This document shows, piece by piece, positions 10,995 through 22,133 of a stretch of DNA of 64,000 nucleotides. The stretch is from Gordionus sp. m RMFG-2023 (lineage: Eukaryota > Nematomorpha > Gordioida > Chordodea > Parachordodidae). The stretch covers positions 90,340,805 through 90,404,804 of the forward strand of contig NC_088775.1 of the NCBI RefSeq assembly GCF_954871325.1, in the 5' to 3' direction. Within the stretch, counting starts at the first letter, position 1. The number at the start of each line of letters is the position of its first letter. The translations under genes and the position numbers were made by a program. The notes beneath the pieces were generated by a model. That model ran no database searches and was not told the origin of the DNA. It saw nothing but the letters and a program-made list of their open reading frames with translations.

Positions 10995-11290
10995 GCAATG
11001 ACATATGATAATACCTAGAGTGAGGATACATTTATTAAAGGTGTACATCAATCAAAAACAGCTGGGGACGCCATTTTGGTTTATCCTTTCTTTTTAAAAA
11101 TAACGTATATTCGAATAACATCAATCTGGATCATAAAATAAGGAAACGTATATATTTTTTATGATTTAATATTTCAAAAAAAAAATTAGAAAATATATGG
11201 TAGTTTTTAACATGAGAACAATTACTATACGGGTTACAAAAATAGCGGGCCCTGCTGATTTGCATTCAACGACGCTTTCAAAAATTTAGT
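10995..11290. mobile_element. CAGCTG/CCATTTTGG MITE, copy A (right end lost)
   Basis: It starts GCAATGACATATGATAATAC and contains CAGCTGGGGACGCCATTTTGG split across 11070-11090 and, on the other arm, AAAATAGCGGGCC and GATTTGCATTCAACGACGC. The usual right terminus (GTCAGTCTAGG...ATGTCAT) is absent, so the copy is truncated. Four better copies lie at 23.1, 24.1, 27.8 and 57.8 kb. Confidence 0.7.
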
Positions 11291-11337
11291 AAAATAAACC
11301 CCGAGAAACCTCCATTTTTTTTAAATAAAATATATTT

Positions 11338-12675
11338 TAGGGGAAACCGGGGTAAAGCGATTGACGGGGTAAGAAAGTTAACGCGAATAACTTTTTAATG
11401 CTTGAGAACACGAAGTTTTTAAATTTGGTGTGAAGACGTATTTTTATATCTAATTTCTTACCTATGTTCATCTTTTAAAAAACTTACCTGGTTTTATATA
11501 TTTTGTCAAAAAACTGTTTTTTACACAAAAATTATAAAAATCATTCTCTAGTATATTATGCTTGTAAATGTACATATCCTCAGGATTCAAAATTTGGCAC
11601 ACATGTTCCTCAATGTATTAGCTATAAAATAAAATTTATCTGACATCTATAGCTGTAATAGAAGTCACGCAGTAACAATATTTATAATATATGTCACCTT
11701 GGGGTAAAGCTGTTGTAGGGTAAAGCGGTTAAAATATGTAATTATTCACATTAAATTTTTCTTTCTTTCATTCATTATAATTTTTATTGTATCAATCAAA
11801 TAATGAGAAATTATAAAAGAAAAACCATATTCAGAGATGTGAGTATATTAGAATGAAGCCATAAAATATAAAATAACAATAACACTTCATTGAATTTGTC
11901 TGCTAAAAAATATAAAATACCTTATACAACATTGAGAAGAAGATATAAAATGGTATTTAAAGTTCAGATCATAAATAAATATTTACAAATGAAGAAGAAT
12001 CTAGATAGTGTGATTACATACTAGAAGCATAGGTCATTTATGGGATTAACGCCTAAACATAATTAAATTACATTGTTTGTATTTGAATTGAGTATTAATT
12101 AATAAATATATTATGTATTTCAATTGAGCATTACTAATAAAGTTACCAAATTAATATTGAAATTTGAAATTATTTATTCAGAGAAGAAAAAAGATATCAA
12201 AAATAGAATTGTTTATGAGTTATTTGCAATAAAAACTATAAAAATAGTCGCGAGGGCGATGAATGGTTAAAATGTACAATGTGCCTTGAATGGGCGCATT
12301 CTAAATGTGATAATTGTGATAAATACTTTACATGTCCTTATTGTATTGATTAGTTTGTAAATAAAAATCATAACTATATCTTAAATTTGTAATATTTGTT
12401 AAATAAAAAGATAAATATATGTCAAATATATATTTTAACCACTTTACCCCAGTGCTTATCCACTTTACCAGGTATCTAGGGTAAAATGGCGAAAATGAGT
12501 AGTTTGACATAACTAATCATAGCTCCTAAAATATTATAGGTAGAGGGCTACACTTTTTTATCTTGTAGATGAGGGATGGGCTATACATTGATTTATAATT
12601 TGTTGTGTTTGACTCTTGTTAAAATTTTTTAGGTAAATATGCAAAATGTCTATCGTTTTACCCCGGTCTCCCCTA
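11338..12675 (+). mobile_element. Pogo-like (Tc1/mariner superfamily) element, internally deleted
   Basis: The termini TAGGGGAAACCGGGGTAAAG and (complement of the right end) TAGGGGAGACCGGGGTAAAA are inverted repeats of about 20 bp bounded by TA, the target duplicated by this superfamily. At 11803-11953 a decayed psq-type helix-turn-helix start can be read: MRNYKRKT and, after stops, LSAKKYKIPYTTLRRRYK. At 12252-12353 a PHD-like zinc finger ends the frame (EWLKCTMCLEWAHSKC, then CDKYFTCPYCID). These are the two ends of a pogo/jerky-type transposase. Only about 300 bp separate them, far too little for the DDE catalytic domain, so the core has been deleted. The 564-bp element at 16220-16783 has related ends. 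Confidence 0.7.
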
Positions 12676-13989
12676 CTACAATTTTAGCAATTACCATAAA
12701 AATAATTTGTCATTAAAAGTATTATTCTTAATGTTTTTCAACATAATTTTATAAGGGAAATATCGTGATATTTTTCGAAAATCGAGATGTTAATATTAAA
12801 GTATTCAATTTTTTATCCCTTAACATAGACAGCGCATCACATAATAATGAATTTTCCTTTGTGATTTTATCTTTAGTCTTGCTTTTAATTTAATAATTTC
12901 TAATAAACAATAGATTCCTGTATAAATGAACATTATATAATTTATAGGTTATCTTTATATTTAAATTTTTAATACAGTTTTATATATTTTATTTTAAATA
13001 TATATTTATTAAAATAAATAAAAGTTTAATATTTTAAAAAAAAATATAAGAAATCAATTGAACATTGAACCAAAATTTTAAGAAGAGTTCTGGTTTTGAG
13101 GGTTTGGTAAAATATCCAAGGATTCGGGTTTTCATTCAGAACCGTGAAAGTATACCTATATTTCATTATTAACTAAAATAAAAAAATCTATGGAGAATCT
13201 TTTAAATGATGAAAATAAAGATGTCCTGTATATACTTTTAAACAAAACATGAAGAGAAATTACAAAAAATAAACAATCGACATTTTCAACTGTCTCATTT
13301 TATACTTTCCCACAATGGGGAATTCGAAGTTATTTTTTTTAAAATTTCAATAATCCAATTCTAACTTTTCCGGAAGTATAGAATTCGTAGAAAACCTTAT
13401 AAAAGATAGAAAGAAACAAAGAACTTGAGAATCTATTTTATACCTGTTAAAATTTTAAAATAGAAAAATTTGAACTAAATTATTGGCTAATTAAATACAA
13501 TATTTTTTTCTAATATAAATAATTATATTAAGAATTTGGAAAATAAAAATTACAGAAAATATATAATGTTGAAATCATATAATATATAATGGTATAATAA
13601 ATTATCTTGGTTAATTATTAAATAAACATTTAGAAAATAGATGGCGTTAATACTATGCTCTCTTATTTTATTTTTTAAATATTAATCAACATTGTATAAA
13701 AGTAATTTAAATATATATTTATCATAAATCATCATAGTCGTATCTATTTTATATTCACAAATATAGAAAAATTATGATTAAAATTAAAAAGATATACATA
13801 TAATATAATATATACTGTTTAATATGTGGAGACACCCAATTCAATAACTAAATTAATTTCTATATAACCAAATTCAATAACTAATTTTAATTTCTATATT
13901 ATAATAAAAGACTACAACTTTTTAGTCATTTTTTTATTTCAAAATAATCATATCGAATTTATTAATTAATTTTCGAATGTTTCATTCTA
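12676..13989. other. Extremely AT-rich gene-free stretch
   Basis: About 1.3 kb of A/T-dominated sequence. The only GC-richer words (near 13085-13145, AGTTCTGGTTTTGAGGGTTT) resemble a short segment near 17555-17600, hinting at an unplaced dispersed repeat. No genes were seen. Confidence 0.5.
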
Positions 13990-15640
13990 ATTTTTTTTAT
14001 ATATAATATCTATAAATAATATTTTATTAATTTATTACATAGTTTGATTTCCTCAATAAACCTCTTTGTAGGTTTACGGTTTCTTGAAGAACAACGTAAT
14101 GTGGTATTTGTATTTGCTTCATTCACTGGCACAACCGTTTCTGTAACTTCCGAAGAACTTTCATGGTTTGGAATAACTAAACGATTTTTTAGCTGATCTG
14201 CATGCCTTCGCAATGTATTCTCGGAAGTTTCAACATTATAAAAAATAAAGTCCTATTCTTTCTTTAATTACTCTCTCTCTCTCTCTCCAACCATTGGTAT
14301 TTTCATTATTTAACCACACAGGTTGTGAGATTTCGAATTCTCTTTCTTTTGAATGTAAATTATGAAGATGGCTTTGTCTATAATTGGCCTTTACTATTTC
14401 GTGTTCAGCATTTGGTCGGAGCCTACCAAGCATAATTTTGGCAGGAGATCTCCCTGTGGAGCTACGCTCTCCCAGTCGGTAGGTTGTTAAAACCTGTGTC
14501 ATAACTTCTTCGAGATCGCTAATTGAATCTCTCGTTGCATAATACCGACCTTTCAAAGTTCGTACTGTACTTTCAACTAATCCATTAGTTTTTAGAAGAT
14601 AGGGTGCCGAACTTATATGACGTATGTTATTTAAATCACAATACCTACGGAATTCCCCAGATAAAAATTGTGGTCTATTGTTTGACACAATGTACTTAGA
14701 TATTCCAAACCTAGCAAACCATTTTTTTAATCGTTTTATCATAGCATCAGCAGAGGCATTCTGCATTAGATCAACTTCTAACTATTTGGAGTAGGAATCG
14801 TCACCAATTAGCCAATATCGCGAATCTACTGGTCCAGCAAAATTAATATGAATTCGCTCCCAAACGCGTTTTCTCTCCAAATAATCACTCTAATGGTTTA
14901 TGATTAGTTCGAAGTAAAAATATTTTCTACCATAAATCCATGAATGAAATTTTTAAATGCCAAATAAAAGTGCTCGAGCTTCTTTATCAATCGGAGAGCG
15001 CACTGTTTCTCTGATTCTAATAGAGTACGTGATGTGAACGAAATAGGTTTTGTCCTTCTATCTACTATTTGATGTAACAGCACAGCCCCTAATCCTGAAT
15101 CAGATGCGTCGCATTCCAAAATTATAGGCAACTGCGCGTTATAAGGAATTAATGTTTCCTCGGAAGACATTCATCTTTCGTCCACCGCCAAGGTACTTTT
15201 ACGCTCGTTAATCTTGCGATAGCGCCGCTTTACAATCTAGATTTACGAATAAAACGTTCATGTTAACTCACGGGTCTTAGAAAAGATCTAAGTTGTTGTA
15301 TATTTTTAGGTTTTGGTAGCATTTAGGATAGCTTTCAATCTATTCTAGATTTGGATTTATACCAAATTTATCAATAATTACACCTAAGAATTAAACCGAT
15401 TTTTGTTATAAAAATTTTTTACTATCCAAAATTTCGCCATAGAGACCTGCCGTCTCTGCAAATCAGTCTAACACGATTCTCAAATTATTTAAGTGCTCAT
15501 CATCGTAATGACCAGAAATAATTATGTCGTCTGAGTAGACACCTGTCACTTGACAATTTTTTTAACAACTAATCCATACATCTCTGGATAGGTGCACTTG
15601 CCAATCCAAAAGTCAATCGTCGGTAGCGGAAATACAAAAA
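13990..15640 (-). mobile_element. Ty3/gypsy-type LTR retrotransposon fossil, partial
   Basis: On the minus strand, recognisable parts in element order are the end of a reverse transcriptase region (about 15.4-15.6 kb), an RNase H region (about 14.9-15.17 kb, LECDASDSGLGAVL), an integrase core (about 14.24-14.77 kb) and a basic C-terminal tail (14.01-14.21 kb, RRHADQLKNR and CSSRNRKPTKRF). This order and the tail are those of Ty3/gypsy elements. No LTRs, gag or protease were identified. The copy is broken, with at least several breaks, and is old enough to be non-functional. A CT microsatellite lies inside it near 14272-14288. Confidence 0.75.
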
Positions 15641-16219
15641 AAAATGATTCCACGAAAAAAATGATCAAAAAATGTTTTTTTTTAAATTGAAAAAAAAAAC
15701 AATTGTTTTAAATGAAAAAACCATTGTTTTAAATAGGAAACTTTTATAAATAAAAATCGTAAATTAACATGTCTTTTTATATTAAATTATTTTTAACGTA
15801 TAATTTAAGGTATCACGTGAATTCGGCGCGGAAAATTCGGCGCAGAAAACTTGGCGCGGCGTCAATTCGGCGCATCGTCAATTCAGCGCGGCGACAACTC
15901 GGCGCAACGTCAATTCAGCGCGGCGACATCTCGGCGCAACGTCAATTCGGCGCAACATCAATTCAGCGCAACGTCAATTCGGCGCGGCGTCAATTCGGCG
16001 CGTATCTAATACAGTTGCAATTTATTATAAATTTATTAGTATAAAAAAAGGATGATTAAATAGAAATGATTTTGAATGTTGGTCATATTAATTATTTCTT
16101 CGTATTTTTTTTTACAAAAATCTCAATTTTATTTACTAAACGTGTAATATCAATAAAAAAAATTAACAACCAATATTTATACCGATTTCCTTGCTGGACC
16201 AATTTACCACATTATAAGG

Positions 16220-16783
16220 TAGAGGAGACTGGGGTTAGGTACCGGGGCTTGGCAAACCACTTAATCTCATCTTAAAATTAAATACACCAGAAGGTTAAAA
16301 TTTTATCATAATATAGTTTTTATTAGTTTACGTCTATAGACAAAAAATCTTTTGAAATAATTATTAAAAATTTTATTTAAGAAATAAAATATTGATGAAG
16401 TTTTTATAATTTGGGAAAGTTTTATGAGTATTTATTATATCCAGAAATTTAGAGTTAGCAGGGCTTGCTAAACCATACACGTCAATTATGGCAGTTAATA
16501 ATGAAAAAAATACAAAATGTTTATTTAATTAACCAAAATTAAGTTTCAATTTTTATATATAACTTGCCTTAATTTACCCGCTATTGGGGTGTTGGACAAA
16601 ATTGTTCTTTTACAAAAAGTAAAATTCAAAAAAAAAATGATAATATTCTTAAAATTTTTTATAAGGAACCTTTATAGAGTATAGTTTTAGGTATCTAATC
16701 ATATATATTTTTATATTATCTAAAAAACCAGGAACTATAGCCAATTTTATAAAAATCGGTCCGACTAACCCCAGTCTCCCCTA
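16220..16783. mobile_element. 564-bp pogo/mariner-type MITE at the centre of the palindrome
   Basis: The left end TAGAGGAGACTGGGGTTAG and complement of the right end TAGGGGAGACTGGGGTTAG are inverted repeats of 19 bp, after which the two sides diverge. They resemble the ends of 11338-12675. It is flanked by a TA duplication. The flanks ATTATAAGG and CCTTATAAT are exact complements, so removal of the element leaves a continuous perfect palindrome centred on GGTACC. It has no coding capacity. Confidence 0.7.
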
Positions 16784-16856
16784 CCTTATAATGTGGTAAA
16801 TTGGTCCAGCAAGGAAATCGGTATAAATATTGGTTGTTAATCTATTTTATTGATAT

Positions 16857-17197
16857 TATAGTGCGCACAAATTGAGCGTTTCAAACGCTGCGTTGCAAAG
16901 GCAACATTTTAAATAAGTTCTTTAAAAAAAGGATTTGTCTTTTGAAAATTATATTGTCGTCTGCGTTCTTATTTCTTTAATTTCTAAATATTCCTTTTTA
17001 GGATTATAAGTAAAGATATTTATATTAAATTTTATATAATATTACACAGCGAATAATACTAAAAAGTAATGAAAAAGCAAACCTATTTGCGTTTTTTAAA
17101 ATGGTTGCTAACGCCAAACTGTAATTTTACCAATTTGCACGAGGTCATTCGAAATGCATTATTTGCGTTTGAAACGCTCAATTTGTGCGCAGTATTA
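16857..17197. mobile_element. GTGCGCACAAATTG MITE, copy 2, inserted in one arm of the palindrome
   Basis: It has the same ends and interior as 3079-3514. The left arm of the palindrome lacks it and reads GTGTAATATCAATAAAA at the matching place (near 16145), so the pre-insertion site is visible within the same locus. Comparison suggests duplication of a short TAATA-like target, though the exact boundary is ambiguous by a few bases. Confidence 0.65.
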
Positions 17198-17510
17198 CAC
17201 ATTTAGTAAATAAAATTTAAATTTTTGTAAAAAAAAATACGAAGAAATAATTAATATGACCAACATTCAAAATCATTTCTATTTAATCATCCTTTTTTTT
17301 ATGCTAATAAATTTATATTAAATTGCAACTGTATTAGATACGCGCCGAATTGACGTTGCGCTGAATTGACATTGCGCCGAGTTGTCGCCGCGCTGAATTG
17401 ACGCCGCGCCGAATTGACGTTGCGCCGAGATGTCGCCGCGCTGAATTGACGATGCGCCGAAGTGACGCCGCGCCGAGTTTTCTGCGCCGAATTGATGTGG
17501 AACCATAATT

Positions 17511-19655
17511 TAAAATAAAAATGAAAGTTTACTGGAACCCTAAATTTTAAAAAAGGGTTTTGGCTCAGCAAAATATTGAGGTTTCGGATTTTCGTGCCTG
17601 GTTTGAAATACACTTTTATTATTTTCTTTTCTTAATTATTAATCATCTGTTGATAACTAATTGACAATTTGACAATCCATTATTGAAATTATTTAAAAAA
17701 TATAAATTCTATCTAATCAAGTTATATTCAAATATATCATAAATATATAAATAAAATAAAATTATAATTTTAATAATATTTTTTGGTAGTCCGAGGCAAT
17801 TTTATATCCTATTCTAATTTTCCCAGTTATCGATATATTGTCATTGTGTTCGATTTGCGTGATTATAGTACATTTCTAATAATGATATGTTATTCTGTAC
17901 ATATATATTTAACTTATTTAAACTGTTAAAAAATATAGCATTTTATGTTCAAAACAATTGTTATGTTTCATTTTACTTTAAAAGGTCATTCTAATCTAAA
18001 TTGAAGTTTTTTTTTTATATTACCTTTCAAAAACATTTTATTCTTAATTACAATTATTTTGTATGTAAGAAACGTGTTTTTTTCTGTATTAGATTACATT
18101 TTTGATCATTGCGATTTGATTTATCTTTATTTTACCAAAAATGCTTGTTGTGGTCAAGAATATTCTCGTGAATTTTAAAGTGCTTCTTCATCAAAAACAT
18201 TATTGTCTAACAAATTCTCATCCAAACATTCTGTGTCCCAGAATACAACAAAAACATTTAATTCCTCTTAATTTTTTCAAACGCTATTTTCATAAAAATA
18301 TTCCATCTAATTAGCATGCTAAAAATGACTCAGGTGTGAGCTAGTTATAAACAGACTTCTAAAACGTTATTATGGAAAGACATTCTTTAAATTTTTTTAA
18401 AATTATATACCAGGTGAACGACGCATTTTGAAATCTTTATATATCGTTGCAAATAAAAATGAATTTCCACAATAATGATATTAGGTTTGACTCTGAATCT
18501 GATATAATTTATAAGATAAAACAAATATTCCAATGAGATCCTACCATTCCATATGCAAGGATTTAAGTTTATTAGTGATTGTACTAAACAATTAATAGGT
18601 AACTAACTGTCAACCTGAAAATATATTACACTCTAATCTGGCTAAATTTATTTCAATTTACAATGCAAAACCTCCAAATATAAACAATATAATTTCTGTG
18701 AATAATCTTACCTATTGCTCCCTCATAACATCATTTAATATAGTGAATAGAATTAAAAAGTTAATGTAGATATTTAAATAAAACATTTAAAATTATGAAT
18801 AATTTCACTGTTAGATCATGGCGCAGTCAACTTGCCTTAGAGAAATTTAATGAAAAAAAAAATTGGGACATCAATATTTACTTATCGCATATGTAAAATT
18901 ATTAGCTCAAGTGAACGTTTGGCCTAATATTAAACGAAGACATCGTATTACATGGTATAAGAATTGTGAATTAATATATAACCTTAATAGTGAAACGACA
19001 TAGGGAAATGACTCCAGGCAAATAAGCTATGGGGATGAATTCACTTAAATTTTACCGAACCTATTTATCAAAGATAGATATATTTAATAAAAATAGATTG
19101 TTTTAGCAAATGACCTGAAATACAAAATTTTTTGACAAATAAGTATTAAATACCCCAATACTATTGTTCCCTAATTAAAGTAGTTACCCCTTATCTTCCA
19201 CCATAAAATGGAGAGGAGGAAAGCTTAGTACAACCTTAATAATAGTTTATTTTTTTTAAAAAAACATTACGATTATGATAGAAACAAAATTTTCTTTATC
19301 GAAAATATCCACAAATAACCATTAAAACAATCCTCAAGTTCAATTATGCTTAAATTTGAACCATATAGGATAACTACAGTTTGTATAAACAAAAAAGTGG
19401 GGTTTTCAGGTTTTATAGTTAAAATAAAAGAATAGGACCAACAAAATAGCAAACAAAAAATAGCTTTATGGAGAAGACATTTTTAACCATTAGAACATGT
19501 AAGTTCGACGATTTCCGATAAATTTCGATACTATTAACCTTTTTCATTCTATTACATTATATTTTCTACTTCTCATCTCTCCATCTTAAATGGGGTAATG
19601 TTTTCTTATCACGTTTTTGGATATCTTCTACTTCCGTTTTCCAATGAAGGTTAAT
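17511..19655. other. Gene-free stretch with weak coding-like fragments
   Basis: AT-rich. Around 18160-18260 the minus strand gives an acidic fragment (ECLDENLLDNNVFDEEAL), and at 18820-19010 the plus strand gives a short fragment with VWPNIKRRHRITWY. Both are interrupted and unassigned; they may be remnants of a DNA transposon. No ends were found. Confidence 0.3.
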
Positions 19656-19913
19656 TCATAATATCGATTTCTGTTTTTTCCCATTTGTGGAGTTTTGCGA
19701 TGTGCCTTTAGGTATCGAGGTTTGTATCTGGATAATTTCGTCTGAATCAATTGGTGGTATAGTATACCCCTTATCTATTTCTGCTTGTATCTTTTCCCTT
19801 TCTTCTTTCCTCGTATAATTTAAAAAAAATTTAACAACGTTTTCTATCTCTTTCTTTGTGTTTAAGAACGAACGTTTCATTCCTGAATTTTTTTTTACGC
19901 AAACGCCTTCCAT
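19656..19913 (-). CDS. Small hypothetical protein, 85 residues
   Basis: An uninterrupted frame runs from ATG (MEGVCVKKNSGMKRSFLN) to TGA. An internal Met at residue 12 could be the start. The middle is helical and charged (KKEIENVVKFFLNYTRKEER, then EKIQAEIDKGYTIPP), followed by a polar Ser/Thr/Lys tail. There is no signal peptide, membrane segment or known motif. Codon use is mixed. The frame lies about 2.2 kb past the Sly1 stop on the same strand and does not align to any Sly1 part. It could be a genuine small gene or an exon of one; I do not recognise it. Confidence 0.4.
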   Translation of the reverse strand: MEGVCVKKNSGMKRSFLNTKKEIENVVKFFLNYTRKEEREKIQAEIDKGYTIPPIDSDEIIQIQTSIPKGTSQNSTNGKKQKSIL

Positions 19914-20351
19914 TTTGTATCACAATTCTCAAACATATCAATAAAACATTTAGGTTTAATAAATATTCAAAAAAAAATACCCCCCTTTTTTTATATATTT
20001 ATAATCATATAAATAAAATTAAAAAAATAATTATAAATAACGGTTATTTCATTGCAAACATAATAAACGACGTAAGCCAATTCATTTAAAATAGCGGCGC
20101 GAATAAAATATATTTTTCGGGTTTAATAAATTCGACCAAAAATGTTAACCAATATTTCCGGGTTCTTGGGCCAACGATATAATCTGTTTTTAGAGGTTTA
20201 AAAGATATATAAATATATTGTAAAACGATTTAAGGCTTAAAAAATTGGAAAAAAATAGTATATAAACAATTCTTTCCTACTTTCTTTTCTTTTTCTTTCA
20301 TTCATTTTTTTTCCTTTCTTTCTTTCATTTATTCATTCATTCATTTTATCT

Positions 20352-21299
<948 letters not shown>

Positions 21300-22000
21300 A
21301 GACGCCTATCAATAATCTGCCAAATCGATTGGCTTCTTCTTTCTGCCAGTGTCTGATCACTCTTTTTTTCCAGGGAAAGCCTTTTCTCTCTGTAATTCCA
21401 TGCGGATTTAGGCGGAAGAAGGGACAGCACGCGATCAACTATTTCTTTACTCCCTTTTATATCAGTAAATTTGCACTTTGTCGCGAGTTGGCACTAGTCT
21501 TTCCGCCCAGCTTTGTTTTTTGTTTCTGTGTGTTATATCCCTTAATGGGAACGACAATGTAAGAATCGTCTGATGCCACGATTTCTGAGATGTTTAGGAA
21601 TCTCTTAAAGATGGTCTTTAGTTTGAGAGTATCTACGAAAGCGTGTTTTCCTATGCCCTTTATCTCTAATCATCGTGATAAAAATTAAGTTCTGTAATAA
21701 ATGCTTCAATCTCTGCCTCTTCCTAGATTGGGAGCTTTGGGCATCCTACGCGAGTCTTGAAAGCGTGCAAGGATACATGTGATGATAGTATTGGTAGCGA
21801 CGTTTTGTAGTAATACATTTGCTGCCCATTAGTGAGACGATAAGCATGAGGCGATAAAAATTTTCAACCAAGCCACACAGAAACAAGAATTAAGGGTAAA
21901 CAACGCAATCAGATGAGAATTTGATCATACCAAGAAAGTGAACCACCAAAATCCGTATGGACTTATAAGGAGTCCCCAGAAAAGGCGATAGACATTGGCG
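21300..22000 (-). pseudogene. Degraded protein-coding remnant, possibly a transposase
   Basis: GC content rises and coding-like fragments appear on the minus strand in shifting frames. One is GCPKLPI, a stop, then EEAEIEAFITELNFYHDD, reminiscent of the G-P-x-L...EE segment that follows the helix-turn-helix of pogo/jerky-type transposases. Another, downstream, is HAFVDTLKLKTIFKRFLN with SYIVVPIKGYNTQKQKTK. Stops interrupt both. Alternatively these are exons of an unrecognised gene. The transposase reading is a guess from motif shape. Confidence 0.3.
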
Positions 22001-22133
22001 GAATGAGGAAAAAATCAATATGGCTAGCTTACCGATGAATGCTGTAACTGATACGTCAGCTATTACAAATGGTCAGTTCACATGATAGTTATCATCTTCC
22101 AGTATGTCTTCAATGCCAACGTCAGCCATTTCA

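Larger units (their letters stand above)
15800..17510. mobile_element. Foldback-type element: large palindrome with GC-rich minisatellite arms
   Basis: Two long inverted arms meet near 16220/16783. The outer part of each arm is a tandem array of a 16-bp unit (GTCAATTCGGCGCAAC and variants) at 15821-16008 and, inverted, 17341-17494, strikingly GC-rich against the AT-rich surroundings. The inner parts match almost base for base (for example GGACCAATTTACCACATTAT in the left arm and its complement after 16783). Tandem-repeat arms in inverted orientation are the hallmark of foldback (FB/Galileo-like) elements. No transposase is present. The palindrome is interrupted by two other elements listed separately. 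Frames encoding repeated FGATSIQR-like peptides are translations of the minisatellite, not genes. Confidence 0.7.

Noticed and set aside
15769-16044. Frames encoding repeated FGATSIQR/NSARRQ peptides (also 17299-17613)
   Set aside because: They are translations of the 16-bp foldback-arm repeat, present in inverted copies and in more than one frame.
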